DNA of 64,000 nt from Siphonodentalium dalli (GCA_032622095.1 CP136068.1:129587989-129651988); one strand, 5' to 3'. Counted from the first letter of the stretch, positions 11,785 to 24,292 are shown. Made by a program: numbers and translations. The notes: generated by a model from the sequence alone, not told the origin.

Positions 11785-14700
11785 GTCGGGGAACCAATAA
11801 GGTCCACCTGCACCCCCCCCCCGATGATTACAAATAACCTTATTTTTATTGTTCCCTATGGTATCCAGATAAAGAATCCGGATTTCACCGAAAAATAAAG
11901 GTGGCCCTACTAGGTGCTAGAGCCATTTGAATCCAAGATGGCCGCCATTTCTTCTAATTCCGACCAGCTGTATTTAATCGTTGTAATAGATCGGTTGTTA
12001 GCAGACACAGACAAAATATATGCCATTTGTTGGTATGATGTCCTTCTTCAAAATGACGGCAAAAATGTTCGAAAAAAATTAAAAATGGCCGCCCAAAAAT
12101 GACGTCATCTGCACGAAAATAGGAAATTTAATTAATATTTCACCATATCTTCCATTTTTCTTCACATTAATCATTAGTAAATGGCAATGTTTTTGAGACA
12201 GTCATCAAGCGTGATATTATAGCATCATTTTAAGACATTTGCCATTGACGAGGGTTCCGTAATAGATACAGAAAGAGGATTTGAAAAAGAGGGGTAAAAT
12301 TTTCGATTTTTTGCAAGACGATTTTGATAGTCATTTTATCGACAAACCACACAGGCTGTTAATAGAATGTCAACAACTATGTGCTTTATTTTATTGGACG
12401 GATGTTTTACTTCAATGGGAATGAAATTGGTGTAGAAAATTTCCAAAATGGCCGCCGAAAATATGAAAAATGGTCAATATTGTCCTGCAATGGCTTACAA
12501 GTTGTGGTTAATATATAAAATTGGCTAATCTGTATTATATACATTGCATACTAACATGTCTGATGCACCATGGATCATTGTTTCTATTGTCACCACTGAC
12601 ATCACCAGAAATATTGGATTTTTCTCTCACAAACTTGACATAAATTTCGTCAAAAATTAACTTTTCAGGGTTGGACAATTGTTTTAAGTAAAATGCAACT
12701 ATCATTGGTATCAAAGGTATTTATTGTTTTGGTCTATCTTAAATGTGTCACACTACGGTGTTTATAGACCAACTCGCTCAAGATGGCTTCCAAAATGGCA
12801 ACCAAATTTGTAAAAAGTTATTTTTTTTACATATATCCCGAACATTATTCTCTGCGTTATCCGACAAGGTAGTAAATTGTGACTCACTTGGTTATTGTAC
12901 GTGTTAGTTAATTAACTGACAACTACGTTTTATTATGTTTGTCCCAGTTCCGTATGGGGCATGACAAATTCATTTAAAAGTTGCAGTATGGAATTTTGCG
13001 GAGAACCTCTTTTGTGTTTCTTGCCATATTATTGAAAGGAAATGGGCAGAACTTTGAAACGGAACTGAGATGAACCATAATATGTGGCTATTCTGGTCCA
13101 TTATGATAAAACATATCAACTGGATACAGGGTGGATGCCAAGATGGTAGCCAGGGAGTTACTATATGATCATAGATGAGGTGAATAGGTATACAGGGAGT
13201 TATTGTATGGTCAACGGTGAGATGAGTACATGTATGTATACAATTAGTGACTGTATGATCATAAATGTAATGAATAGCTATACAGGGAGTGACTAAATGG
13301 TCATGTGTCAGGTGTATGAGTATACCCGGTGTTCCTGCTTGGTGACGTGTATGTCATGTGTAGGTTATACGAGTATACACATGTGTTGCTATATGGTCAT
13401 GGGCGAGGGGTATGTGTATATAGCGAGCGGCTATATGGCCATGGATGATGTGCATATGCATACATGGAGTGAATATACTGACATGGCTGGGGAGTATTAG
13501 TATATTTTGAGTGGCTATTCTGCTATGGTGTGACAAATAGGGATACGGGGAGTGACATGGCCAAGGGTGAGGTGAATATATATACAATGATTGACCATGA
13601 TCATGTACGAATGTTTTGAATAGGTACACAGGGTGTGACTATATGGCCATAGGTCATATGAAGGAATATACCAGGTGCCATGGGTGAGGGTATGTGTATG
13701 AAGCGAGTGGCTATATGACCATTGGTGAGGTGGATATGTATACCCGGGGTGACTCTATGGTCATTGTTGTGGTGTTGATGTATATATTGAATGTCTATTT
13801 GACCATGTGTGTGTGTGGAGAATAGGTATACATGGGATGACCGTATGGCCAATGGTGAGGTGAATGGGTATACAAGGAGTGACTCTATGGTTATGGGTCA
13901 TGTTTAGGATTATACCCGGTGTGACTGCATTGTGACTCATGGCTGTATGGCCATCCATGGTCATGGGTCAGGTGTACGTTTATACAGTTGGTCACTATAT
14001 TGTTATGTCTGTAGTGTTTATGTATATATGGAATGACTGTGTGGTAATTGGTGGCTATCGCTTTTCACGTTTAAAGTTCCCCCATGTACACAAACACTAT
14101 CATGGTGGAGAACTCTTTGATATGACCTCTCTATTGATTATCATATCCTTGAGTTATTGTGGAAAGCGATAACCATCCAAATTACACATGTACAACCCAC
14201 CCATGACCTCACATGTACATAAACACCACACAAATGACAATATAGTCACCCACTCTATACACGTACACCTGACCATACAGCCATATTTGGTTATACTGGT
14301 ACATGCCACAAATGACGATACAGCCATGAGTCACCATGCATGAACACCAGGTATACTCCTACACCTGACCATATAGTCACTCTGTGTATACATATTCACC
14401 ACATTCACGATCATAAAGTCACTCATTGTATACATATTCACCTCACCGTGGACCATACAGCCACTACATGTATATCTATTCGCCATACCCATGACCATAG
14501 AGTCAATCCAGATATACATATACACCTCACCAATGGTGAGCCCTTCCAAATATACCAATACCCGCACACACGACCACTCATACGTTTCATACTTGCATAT
14601 ACACCTCGCACATGACAATTCAGCAACTCACTGTATACTTATACACGCCAGCCATGATCATTCATCTACACCCTATACACCACCGATGATAATACATCCA

Positions 14701-16844
14701 CAACATATATCAATATACGACCCACCCGTTACCAAAAGGGCACTCCCTATATAGCCACAGGTATGCATATAACTTCAATCTTGACCGTACATGCATACCA
14801 GCTGCACCTATACACATTACCCATAACCATAACATCACTCCCTATTTATCTACGCACTCCATCCATGATCATACAGACAGCACAAATATACATATACACC
14901 CACATGTCACAATACAGCCACACACGGTACACATATACATCCCACCACGACATTACAGTCACTCCATATATACATAAACAACTCACAGATGACCATGTAG
15001 CTACTCTCGTTATATATATACACCACAGCAATGCCCATACGGTCACATCGGCCACACACAACAATAACCGTACAGTCACTACATGTATACCGATTCACCT
15101 CACACATGCCCATACAGCCACTCCTTATATTCCTATGCATCTCACCATGGACACCCCACTCATAACCATATAGTCACTCCTTGTATACATATTCACATCA
15201 TTCATGCCCATACAGTAACTCCCTGTATATATATTCACCTCACCCTTGGCCATGTCACTCCCCGTATCCCTATTTGTCACACCATAGCAGAATAGCCACT
15301 AAAGATATACTAATACTCCCCAGCCATGTCAGTATATTCACTCCGTGTATGCATATGCACATCATCCATGCCCATATAGCCGCTCGCTATATACACATAC
15401 CCCTCGCCCATGACCATATAGCAACACATGTGTATACCCGTATAACCTACACATGACATACACGTCACCAAGCAGGAACACCGGGTATACTCATACACCT
15501 GACACATGACCATTTAGTCACTCCATGTATAGCTATTCATTACATTTATGATCATAGTCACTAATTGTATACATACATGTACTCATCTCACCGTTGACCA
15601 TACAATAACTCCCCGTATACCTATTCACATCACCTATGATCATATAGTAAGTCCCTGGCTACCATCTTGGCATCCACCCTGTATCCATTTGATATGTTTT
15701 ATCATAATGGACCAGAATAGCCACATATTATGGTTCATCTCAGTTCCGTTTCAAAGTTCTGCCCATTTCCTTTCAATAATATGGCAAGAAACACAAAAGA
15801 GATTCTCCGCAAAATTCCATACTGCAACTTTTAAATGAATTTGTCATGCCCCATACGGAACTGGGACAAACATAATAGAACGTAGTTGTCAGTTAATTGA
15901 TTAACACGTACAATAACCAAGTGAGTCACAATTTACTACCTTGTCGGATAATGCAGAGAATAATGTTCGGGATATATGTAAAAAATTAACTTTTTACAAA
16001 TTTGGTTGCCATTTTGGAAGCCATCTTGAGCAATTTGGTCTATAAACACCGTAGTGTAACACATTTAAGTTAGACCAAAATAATAAATACCTTTGATACC
16101 AATGATAGTTGCATTTTACTTAAAACAATTGTCCAACCCTGAAAAGTGAATTTTTGCCGAAATTTATGTCAAGTTTGTGAGAGAAAAATCCAATATTTCT
16201 GGTGATGTCAGTGGTGACAATAGAAACAATGATCCATGGTGCATCAGACATGTTAGTATGCAACGTATATAATACAGATTAGCCAATTTTATATATTAAC
16301 CACAACTTATAAGCCATTGCAGGACACCCTGGGTCAATATTTACCATTTTTCATATTTTCGGCGGCCATTTTGGAAATTTTCTACACCAATTTCATTCCC
16401 ATTGAAGTAAAACATCCGTCCAATAAAATAAAGCACATAGTTGTTGACATTCTATTAACAGCCTGTGTGGTTTGTCGATAAAATGACTATCAAAATCGTC
16501 TTGCAAAAAATCGAAAATTTTACCCCTCTTTTTCAAATCCTCTTTCTGTATCTATTACGGAACCCTCGTCAATGGCAAATGTCTTAAAATGACCAACAAA
16601 GGGCATATATTTTGTCTGTGTCTTTTGCTAACAACCGATCTATTACAACGATTAAATACAGATGGTCGGAATTAGAGGAAATGGCGGCCATCTTGGATTC
16701 AAATGGCTCTAGCACCTAGTAGGGCCACCTTTATTTTTCGGTGAAATCCGGATTCTTTATCTGGATACCATAGGGAACAATAAAAATAAGGTTATTTGTA
16801 ATCATCGGGGGGGGGGTGCAGGTGGACCTTATTGGCTCCCCGAC
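11785..16844. mobile_element. 5.06-kb foldback element, near-complete palindrome
   Basis: The ends 'gtcggggaaccaataagg' and the complement of 'ccttattggctccccgac' are flanked by TA on both sides (11783-11784 and 16845-16846). The outer ~1.35 kb of each arm is unique sequence matching the other arm closely. The inner part of each arm is a ~45-bp minisatellite in opposite orientation. A ~80-bp spacer sits near 14075-14155, bordered by 'ggctatcgctttt' and the near-complement 'ggaaagcgataacc'. The right arm lacks ~180 bp present in the left (left 12045-12225). No transposase is present. The architecture resembles Foldback elements; a TA duplication would suit a Tc1/mariner-type mover, but TA is short evidence. 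Confidence 0.85.
13140..15650. repeat. ~45-bp minisatellite, inverted about the foldback centre
   Basis: From 13140 to about 14050 a degenerate unit like 'gggagtgactatatggtcat' plus 'gggtgaggtgtatatgtata' recurs every 43-50 bp. From about 14175 to 15650 the same unit occurs in reverse complement. The left array is shorter than the right. Open frames through it are periodic artefacts, since ~45 bp is close to a multiple of three. Confidence 0.85.
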
Positions 16845-16899
16845 TAAAAGAGCGTTCTAAATTACGCACTGTCTTTTCTTTTTGGGGGTTTGTGAGATT

Positions 16900-17862
16900 C
16901 TTATGACAAAGTTGATGCGATCGTCTGTTGCCATTACCAACACATTAACCTATCATATCATCATTCTACCTTTTTTATGTGTATCCATACCATGTATGGT
17001 ACACATAATGCCGATGTCCGGATCAACCATCCGTTGTTCGTCCGACCGTCCGTCTGTCTGTCTGTCCGTCCGTAGACACTTGCTATCCGATTCGATTACT
17101 CTAGTATTTTATATTGGATCCTGTTCAAATTGTATGTGCATGTTTATGATAAAACACCCCTCATCTGTCTAGTTTTTGGTATTGATCAGTTGATCGGTTT
17201 AGAAATGATTAACACTTTCCATCCATACCTGGTCATGTTCTATCCGATGCCATAACTCATATATTTTGTGTCCGATTGTGTTCATATTTTATATGCAGGT
17301 TTATGATCACACACGGCTCACCTGTATAGTTTTTGGTATCGATTTGTTGATCGGTTTAGAAAATAATTAACCCTGCACACAAATGCCATGTGATGCATCA
17401 AAGTCAAACAATTTTCTTATGGTCTACCTCATATGTCTTACCTAGGTCTTTCTTAGCAAGTTCTTTATCTGTATGGATTTTGGTATGGTTTTTTTTAACC
17501 CTTTCCACTCTTGTTTTTAAATAGAATTCATCCAAGCTGTGATGACTTAAATATGTTTTGGTACACATGGTCCTCACCCCAAAATACAGATCAAGTTCAA
17601 ATTTGGATTTGATCTGATATATTTTAACTGAGTTATGGCCATTTATAATTCAAGTAACTGATAATGTAATTAATAGCTGTTGTTTGCCACTGTGAGATTT
17701 GAACAGAAGTTCTCATGACACAGAGCCTGTCTTATTGGTTTTATTTATTTTAGCTGTACACCATATTGAGTTAGATAGATAGTACATGGTCAGTCTTAGT
17801 GGCTAGCAGACTTTGTTTATCAAATCTGTCAAAAATATAATTAATGGATGGCTCTCTATTCT
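16900..17862. repeat. Diverged ~165-bp tandem repeats with a (CTGT/CCGT)n tract, left part
   Basis: Phrases such as 'tagtttttggtatt' followed by 'tgatcggtttagaaa' recur (about 17168-17208 and 17328-17362), and 'ccgtccgtctgtctgtctg' lies near 17047. The repeat is interrupted by the element at 17868-21420 and continues on its other side. Confidence 0.6.
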
Positions 17863-17867
17863 GTTCT

Positions 17868-20800
17868 CACACTGACCAACCGTTTCCCCGTTGTGGTGTG
17901 CGTTTGGACTTTGTGGTGTGGCGAAACGCCATTGTGCGGTGTTTTTGGCGTAATTCGCAAGCGGGTAGAAGAGGACTGACCACCAAAATCGGGATGGAGA
18001 GTTAATGTGCATATTTATTATAATGAGACCCCCACAACCCTGAAGAAGGTTATTATACCCAACGAATGAGCGCTTCCCTGGCTCTCTGTTTGTTTGTACG
18101 GCTGAGAAATAGCCTACACAAAATGCCAGGGTGGGCATTCTGACAATGGTTCCTCGACATAAAAACCCTATTTGCTCACCCCTGAATACATTTTGACACC
18201 CCGCTGGCATTCTCCACGTAAGAACAATTATCCCCGATCATGCCCGCCCAAAACTCTCCAGTGGCCTAAATATTCAATAAAATCACAATCGAAGTGGGTC
18301 AACAGCAGTGAAAAAATAGCAACGCCGTTGTGGTTTTAATGGCAACAACGTTGTGGTCGGGCTGGTTTTTCGATTTTCGGCGATCGTGCAGTATTTTGAT
18401 GTTTTTGAGACCAGAACACGGTGTTTCACGCTTATTTCGTATTGTGTATCCAAAATATTACATGTATTATTCGTATAAGCAATGTTTACTCGTGCATACA
18501 TGCCACGTAACCTGTCCCCATAAACACGTGTTGTGCTTCAAATCGAACAAGTCATGCATTTTTCACAGCCAGTTATGAGGTGTTATGAACTGCCCGTTAA
18601 ATGTCCATATATGCGGGACATTAATCTTCATTTTGACATATATGCTGTATGGTTTTGGTATATTTAGTGTGAATATACATGTACGACCGAAAAGTTGGTT
18701 GAAATTCTGTATATCAGGTGGACAGATATTTCTCATTGTATTCACCCGTGCCATGATTATATGTAACCTCATAATGGCCTTCGAGATGATGATTGCTGTT
18801 TAAAATAGTCAGACAGAATACTAAAATACAGAGTTTATGTTATAATAGACTTACATCAATCGTAAATATATCGCAGATATTACTAGCTAATATGGTATTG
18901 TCAAGTTTGTCCGTTTATGTTGTCTAAATAAAAGTCAAAACGTTACATATCCCGACTTTGTTTTTGCATAACAAGGCGTACAAACTTTACGCGATAATTA
19001 TAACACTGATAGGGAAACTGGTTATAGCCATTAACCCTGAACTTAGATGGACATACTTGAGACACACAATTACAACGTAAACGACATGTATAGAAATAAC
19101 AAACAAAACCTACATATTTATAACTTTGTTTAGTGATGAACCACGAAACATGATAGATATTTGACACCCAGTGCATGCTCCTATAACATACGGGACTTAG
19201 GAACAATTCGCGTTATTTCGTATAAAGACACTAACAAAATAACGTGCATCATTTAAAATGTAATGACACCGCCCTACCCCAGACCCACCCACACAGAAAA
19301 GCGAATTTGGGTCATGATAAATAATATTTAACTAAATGTGGTGTGAGAGTTTAGTGTGTAATACTACAAACAAAATGAAAAAATAACTTCTTTTGGGTAG
19401 AATTATCCTTGCGTTATCGGAAGATATTTCATGTTCCTCATCTCCCCAATAACGATCCTTACCGTTTATAAGCTCCAGCAGTGGACCAATGAAGCTATTT
19501 CTATTTTATAACAATACTCAAGAAGCAGACCAGACACGTGTTATTATATAGCATACATCAGATTCATAAATTAGAATTTCGACGGCGATTATAAAATGTA
19601 TTATATAAGAGAACATGATACTCATGAACGTAATCATCATATGTCATATATGGAAACTAATATATGTATACGTGTGGCTTTCTTGGAAATACCATTGTGG
19701 TAAAACTTTTATGAAATAGGGTGAGGGTAGGTTTTGATTACGTTTATAATTTTCGTAATCAAATCGCCTATTCGCGCCAAATAAACTTGAGTTGGTCAAA
19801 CAGCAGTATCATGAGTATACAGGACGTGGAACTTACGTCACTTTGTAATCTATAAGCCGCTCACTTCGTACATTTTATGTTATATATTTGGTGCATGAGT
19901 TGTGGGCTATGTGAGAGAACAAATTAAAGGTACGGTTGGCCTTGGTGGTGGGTATCCTGTGAAATTATTTCCACCCGTCAAAAACCGCCACAAACAGAAA
20001 GAACATCAAAATGTAGACATACTTTGTCCGTATACCAATAAGAAATATCGCATATACAGTATGTTATTGTCATATTGTTGACCATTGTTATGTAAACAAA
20101 AGCATAAAAGGTTACTTTTCTGCATGGTGTTTGTTTATATTATGATGGTAAACATAAAGCGCGTTCTTTGTTGGTGAATTCCTGATATGGAACTAATAAA
20201 GAGCGTTTATACAATTTGTGTGTTATTAACCAGTAGCATTGTGCTGTCTTCTGTAACACAACCAGGCTCTTGCTTGGTAAAATATAGTAGATCTTTATAA
20301 TGACATGCTGTTTACGCGATGGTCATGGTATATATGAACGAAACTGTATGCGTTTTAATATTTTTCTGTTTACGGTGTTTGGAACAAATATGAATATTTT
20401 CGACAATTAAGGCCAACCCGACGGTACCTTTAATATGTGTGAATTTTACAAATATCAATTAAAAGGTTAAGCAGTGTTTGATGTTCAAATTCGGTGCATA
20501 TTTCGTTCTTATTTTTCATCTAATTTCTTTTATAAATTCCGAGTTTTTATCATCCACTGGTTATAAAAGATGTAATGAGAAATTATATGCCTCATCCACT
20601 AGTTTATTCCGTCGGACACAGCCCTAATATCCGCTTTGAATCAATTTTAAATCAAATCCGCTTTGGTTAGAGATTCAAAATATGATGTACGCGCGTTCCA
20701 CGCCGTGGTATAGGCCTATGTGGACAATAATATACTTGTTTGGAGCACAAAAAACGTGTTTATGGGGACGGGTTACGTGGCATGTATACACCAGTAAACA

Positions 20801-21420
20801 TTGCTTATACGGATAATACATGTAATATTTTGGATACACAATACGAAATAGGCGTGAAACACCTTGTTCTGGTCTCAAAAACATCAAAATACTGCATGAT
20901 CGCCAAAAATCGAGAAACCAGCCCCGCCACAACGTTGTTGCCATTAAAACCACAACGGCGTTGTCATTTTTTCGCTGCTGTTGACTCACTTCGATTGGGA
21001 TTTTATTGAATATTTAGGCCACTGGAGAGTTGTGGCCGTTACCAGCATGATCGGGGATAATTTTTCTTACGTGGAGAATACCAGCGGGGTGTCAAATTGT
21101 GTTCAGGTGTGAGTAAATAAGGCTTTCATCTCGAGGAACCATGGTCAGAATGCCCACCCTGGCATTTTGTGTAGGCTATTTCTCAGCCGTATCCACAAAC
21201 AGAGAGCCAGGGAAGCGCTCATTCGTTGGGTATAATATCCTTCTTCAGGGCTGTGGGGGTCTCATTATAATAAATATGCACATTAACTCCCCATCCCGAT
21301 TTTGGTGATCAGCCCTCTCCTACCCGCTTGCGAATTTCGCCAAAAACACCGCACAACGGCGTTTCGCCACACCACAACGACCAAACGCACACAACAACGG
21401 GGAAACGGTTGGTCAGTGTG
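17868..21420. mobile_element. 3.55-kb non-autonomous DNA element, ~690-bp inverted termini, 5-bp target duplication
   Basis: Terminus 'cacactgaccaaccgtttcc' at 17868 is matched in reverse complement up to 21420, and GTTCT flanks both ends (17863-17867 and 21421-21425). The left arm runs to about 18555 and the right arm starts at about 20720. Identity is high by eye, with small indels. The interior (18560-20720) holds no transposase gene I can recognise and carries a nested MITE. A 5-bp duplication with CAC...GTG ends is the pattern of the Transib superfamily, from which the RAG recombinase derives, but the heptamer CACACTG departs from CACWRTG at one base. The superfamily is an inference. Confidence 0.8.
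19928..20429. mobile_element. TTAA-flanked MITE, family copy 2, nested
   Basis: TTAA (19924-19927) precedes 'aggtacggttggcctt', and its near-complement 'aaggccaacccgacggtacct' (first 20 bases matched with one extra base) ends before TTAA (20430-20433). It sits inside the 3.55-kb element, so it arrived later. TTAA targets suit piggyBac or Kolobok movers. No gene inside. Confidence 0.75.
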
Positions 21421-21425
21421 GTTCT

Positions 21426-22420
21426 GTGCAATATTAAGTTAACCCCTTTGTTGAAACTGGTTCATTAGTTAATGTACACTCAATAAGAAACCTATTCCAA
21501 AATTACAAATTGGAATAGTCCATTGTTTATGTGTTGGGATGTTTTACAGACATTGTTGTTTGTAGACATTGTTGTTTACACACGCACTGTAACTTTAAAA
21601 TAAATTAACCCACCCATTCCATACATGTAGTTCCATCACATGCTGTCATTGAACATTATTAACCCTTTCCGCACATCATATGGTCTTCTGATGTTTGTCG
21701 TCTGATCATTCTCCTATTCTATATCCAGGTTGATGGTGATCCACTTTTCCCTTGCATGGATTTTGGGATTAAAATTAACCCATTCCATAGACACAGATAT
21801 TAAATTATCTCTTTCACATTGAACCAGGTTCAGTAAGGATTTCTATAAGCCACCAATTGAATATTCATCAGATGAAATATCTTATTTTGAAATTCACTCA
21901 ATTGCATTTGGGCTGCAGAATAATAATAAAGGTGCTGGTATTCTTGAGACAACTTATTGGTCAAATATTTCTCACCCGATAACTTTTATAATCTCATCCA
22001 GGTTAATCATAAAACATTCTTCACCTGTAAAGATTTTGGTATTGATTGAATGGTTTTGAAAATATTTACCCCACATTTAATAATATTCTGCTATTTAGAG
22101 ACATTGTATCTGTCCAATGATAAGCTTAGAATAAAAATAACCATATATATACTGTATACAATCCAATGTTATGATTCTAATATTTTCAATCTGACCATTC
22201 TCATATCTCGCCTTTAGTTATCTGATAATTCTGCATTAAAATATTTTATATCCAACCATTATCAATCATATTTAATATCCAGGTCTATACACCCCTCACT
22301 TGTATTGATGTTCAAGTATTGATTGGTCTCTAATTTCAATGATCCCATAACTTTTTAGTATGTAGCTTATGATTCTGGTTCCAATTTAAGAAGTAGATAA
22401 ATAGAGTTATTATGATGTAT
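21426..22420. repeat. Diverged tandem repeats, continuation to the right of the 3.55-kb insertion
   Basis: The same phrases seen at 16900-17862 ('ttaaccctttcc', 'gattttgg', 'ggtattgattg') recur here in degenerate form, which shows the 3.55-kb element landed inside an older repeat. Confidence 0.5.
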
Positions 22421-23559
22421 GTGCTTAATTTCGTAACTATTATATCTTTAACAGCTATTGTGTATCTGTCTGACTATGGTTGGGTTTATTTAGCTTTATC
22501 ACTCTATAACACATACATTTATCTGTGTTGGAGTGACCTATTAGGTTGAAATTGAATGCCATATCCATGGTCATATTGTGTTTATGTGAGCAAGTTGCCC
22601 AATAAGTCTGATTCACTTGGGAACCATTAATTAATAGTAAGCTGTGAATTGTTGAAAGTCTTATACTCATGAAAAGATTGGTGTACAGATTTATGAAAAT
22701 AGCTAATCGCTATCGCCAAGGTATGGGTTAAACATCTGCCGATCGTGATCGGCCTCTCGTCTATGGAGGTAAATGATATACCATTTTGAAAACAGATTAA
22801 TCGCGGACATGTCAGATAATTAATCACATTCAGAGGTTTACGTGAATGCCCGGGCTCCACGTGTACGTGTAGTATGTCTTTTGAATGAATGTCCGGAAAA
22901 AAAGCACAACGGGCGGGATATGGTCTAAAAACAGCATCAGCCCAATAGTACGATATCCCAAGCTGTTGTGGACAGAGAAGACTTGGTCTAAATAGTGAGA
23001 GCAAGTTTCCCTCGATGGTGGCTTCTGAGCAGCAAGCAGGACTATTGATCGTGTTCGAAAGACACCAACTTGGGAATGTTTTTCTCATTATTTCAGCCAA
23101 GGCAGAGGCAACAGGCAGGTATTAAACATTTGCGAGACTATTGTCCAGGTGATAGTTTGATTGCGACAATATTTGCCTCATGACATCAGCAGGTGGCTAA
23201 TAATTAAAGGCTATAGTCCAGGCAATTGTTTGCATACCAACAATGTTCAAAACTACTCTCTGACACATGATTATGATTCGTCCAATCAAAAACTGTATGA
23301 CTTTCCGTAAACTCTATGCAGATAATAAAAGGAGATATCAAATTGAGAAATCAGAACTGTGATTATCGCACGATCATTTGATTGCTTATGATATGTCACC
23401 TACTCGCTGAAATTGTTTTTGGGACAAAAAGTCATGAGTCTTGCAGATTGATGATGAAGGTTTATTTATGATGATATATCTATATATATATAAGAGTAGC
23501 ATCTGTCTCTGCCTGTCTGTTCGTGATTTTTCTCCGCGACTCCAGAACCGATTTGAACA
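22421..23559. other. Intronic gene-free stretch
   Basis: Open frames of up to 157 codons on the - strand (22627-23100) match no family I know and lack other support. Otherwise nothing stands out. Confidence 0.4.
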
Positions 23560-23705
23560 AATTTGGTGTAAACAATATTTATTCCCAATACAAAACAAGA
23601 TGAATATTTTACAAAAATGCTAATGGATGAGTATGGGTGATTGGAAAGGGATGAGACAACAAGCCTATTGTGGCTTTTTTGTAAGTCCTCTCCCAGATCG
23701 CTTAA
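23560..23705 (-). mobile_element. 5'-truncated LINE 3' end
   Basis: On the - strand a segment with 'aagcc.........ggcttgttgtc' and a terminal 'aataaatattgtttacacc' matches the 3' end of the LINE at 29667-33734 and the fragment at 26985-27140. Severe 5' truncation is typical of target-primed retrotransposition. Confidence 0.55.
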
Positions 23706-23917
23706 ATTTTCCGAACTACATAAGGCCGTTCGGGCGTGTCAGAAATTTGGTGTGGTTACTCGTGGTACCCTGGCAGCAGATGTTACAACGAAGTTAGTTT
23801 TTCAATTTTAGATTAAAAACAAATACTGGTAATAATGTTGTGTTAAATTGAACTTGTACAAGGAGTTCAATCTAACAAATTTGTTTAAATAATTTTTTTC
23901 TAAAAATTAAAATGTTT

Positions 23918-24030
23918 AGAAGATCAAAATGTGTGCAAAGCGCACAAAGGGGCCGCAGACTTAATGCTCTCGAAAGAAGTCTGTTTAAGATCAAAATGTG
24001 CATAGCGCACAAAGGGGTCGCAGGCCCCAT
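23918..24030. repeat. Direct duplication of a ~40-bp GC-richer block
   Basis: 'gatcaaaatgtg' followed by 'agcgcacaaagggg' and 'cgcag' occurs at about 23922 and again at about 23990, just before the second STING exon. Each copy holds the small palindrome gtgc.....gcac. Confidence 0.6.
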
Positions 24031-24111
24031 TGTTCACAGGCCCCTCCGCCACTAATTAAATTATCTCCAATGAGAGCATGTTTCAGCTTGTTCAAATGTA
24101 TTTACTTTCAG

Positions 24112-24292
24112 ACTTACAACTTTGGGGGTCACTATGCCACGCCATTATTGACGCTGGAGCAGATGGTCAAAGTTAGAACTGCAGGCTTGAGTAAAGCTGA
24201 TATGAAAGTACAATTACAGAAGTTTCACGATGAGGTGGTCAAAATTATCGAGCATCAACAGCCAGCAAAATGTGCAGTAATAAAGTATGATG
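24112..24292 (+). CDS. STING1: STING homologue, second exon (C-terminal half of the ligand-binding domain)
   Basis: The acceptor 'tttactttcag' is followed by 181 nt open in the required frame, ending at the strong donor GATG|gtaagaat. It encodes 60 codons plus 1 nt. 'HYATPLLTLEQM' aligns with vertebrate EYATPLQTLFAM, keeping Thr263, Pro264 and Thr267 equivalents; Glu260 is His. 'AGLSKADMKVQLQKF' aligns with AGFSREDRLEQAKLF, and 'KCAVIKYD' with CRLIAYQE. It starts in phase 0, as the first exon ends. As I recall, vertebrate STING has an intron at the same alignment point (near residue 253). The intron before it is 15,322 nt and that after it 20,527 nt. Intact, with no stops. Confidence 0.92.

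Noticed and set aside
13297-15513. Many open frames of 60-136 codons on both strands
   Set aside because: They are periodic translations of the ~45-bp minisatellite (His/Thr/Ile- or Met/Tyr/Val-rich on the two strands) and mirror each other across the palindrome.
17868-17874. CACACTG as a V(D)J-type recombination signal
   Set aside because: No nonamer at 12- or 23-bp spacing was found and no antigen-receptor context exists; it is kept only as a transposon terminus resemblance.
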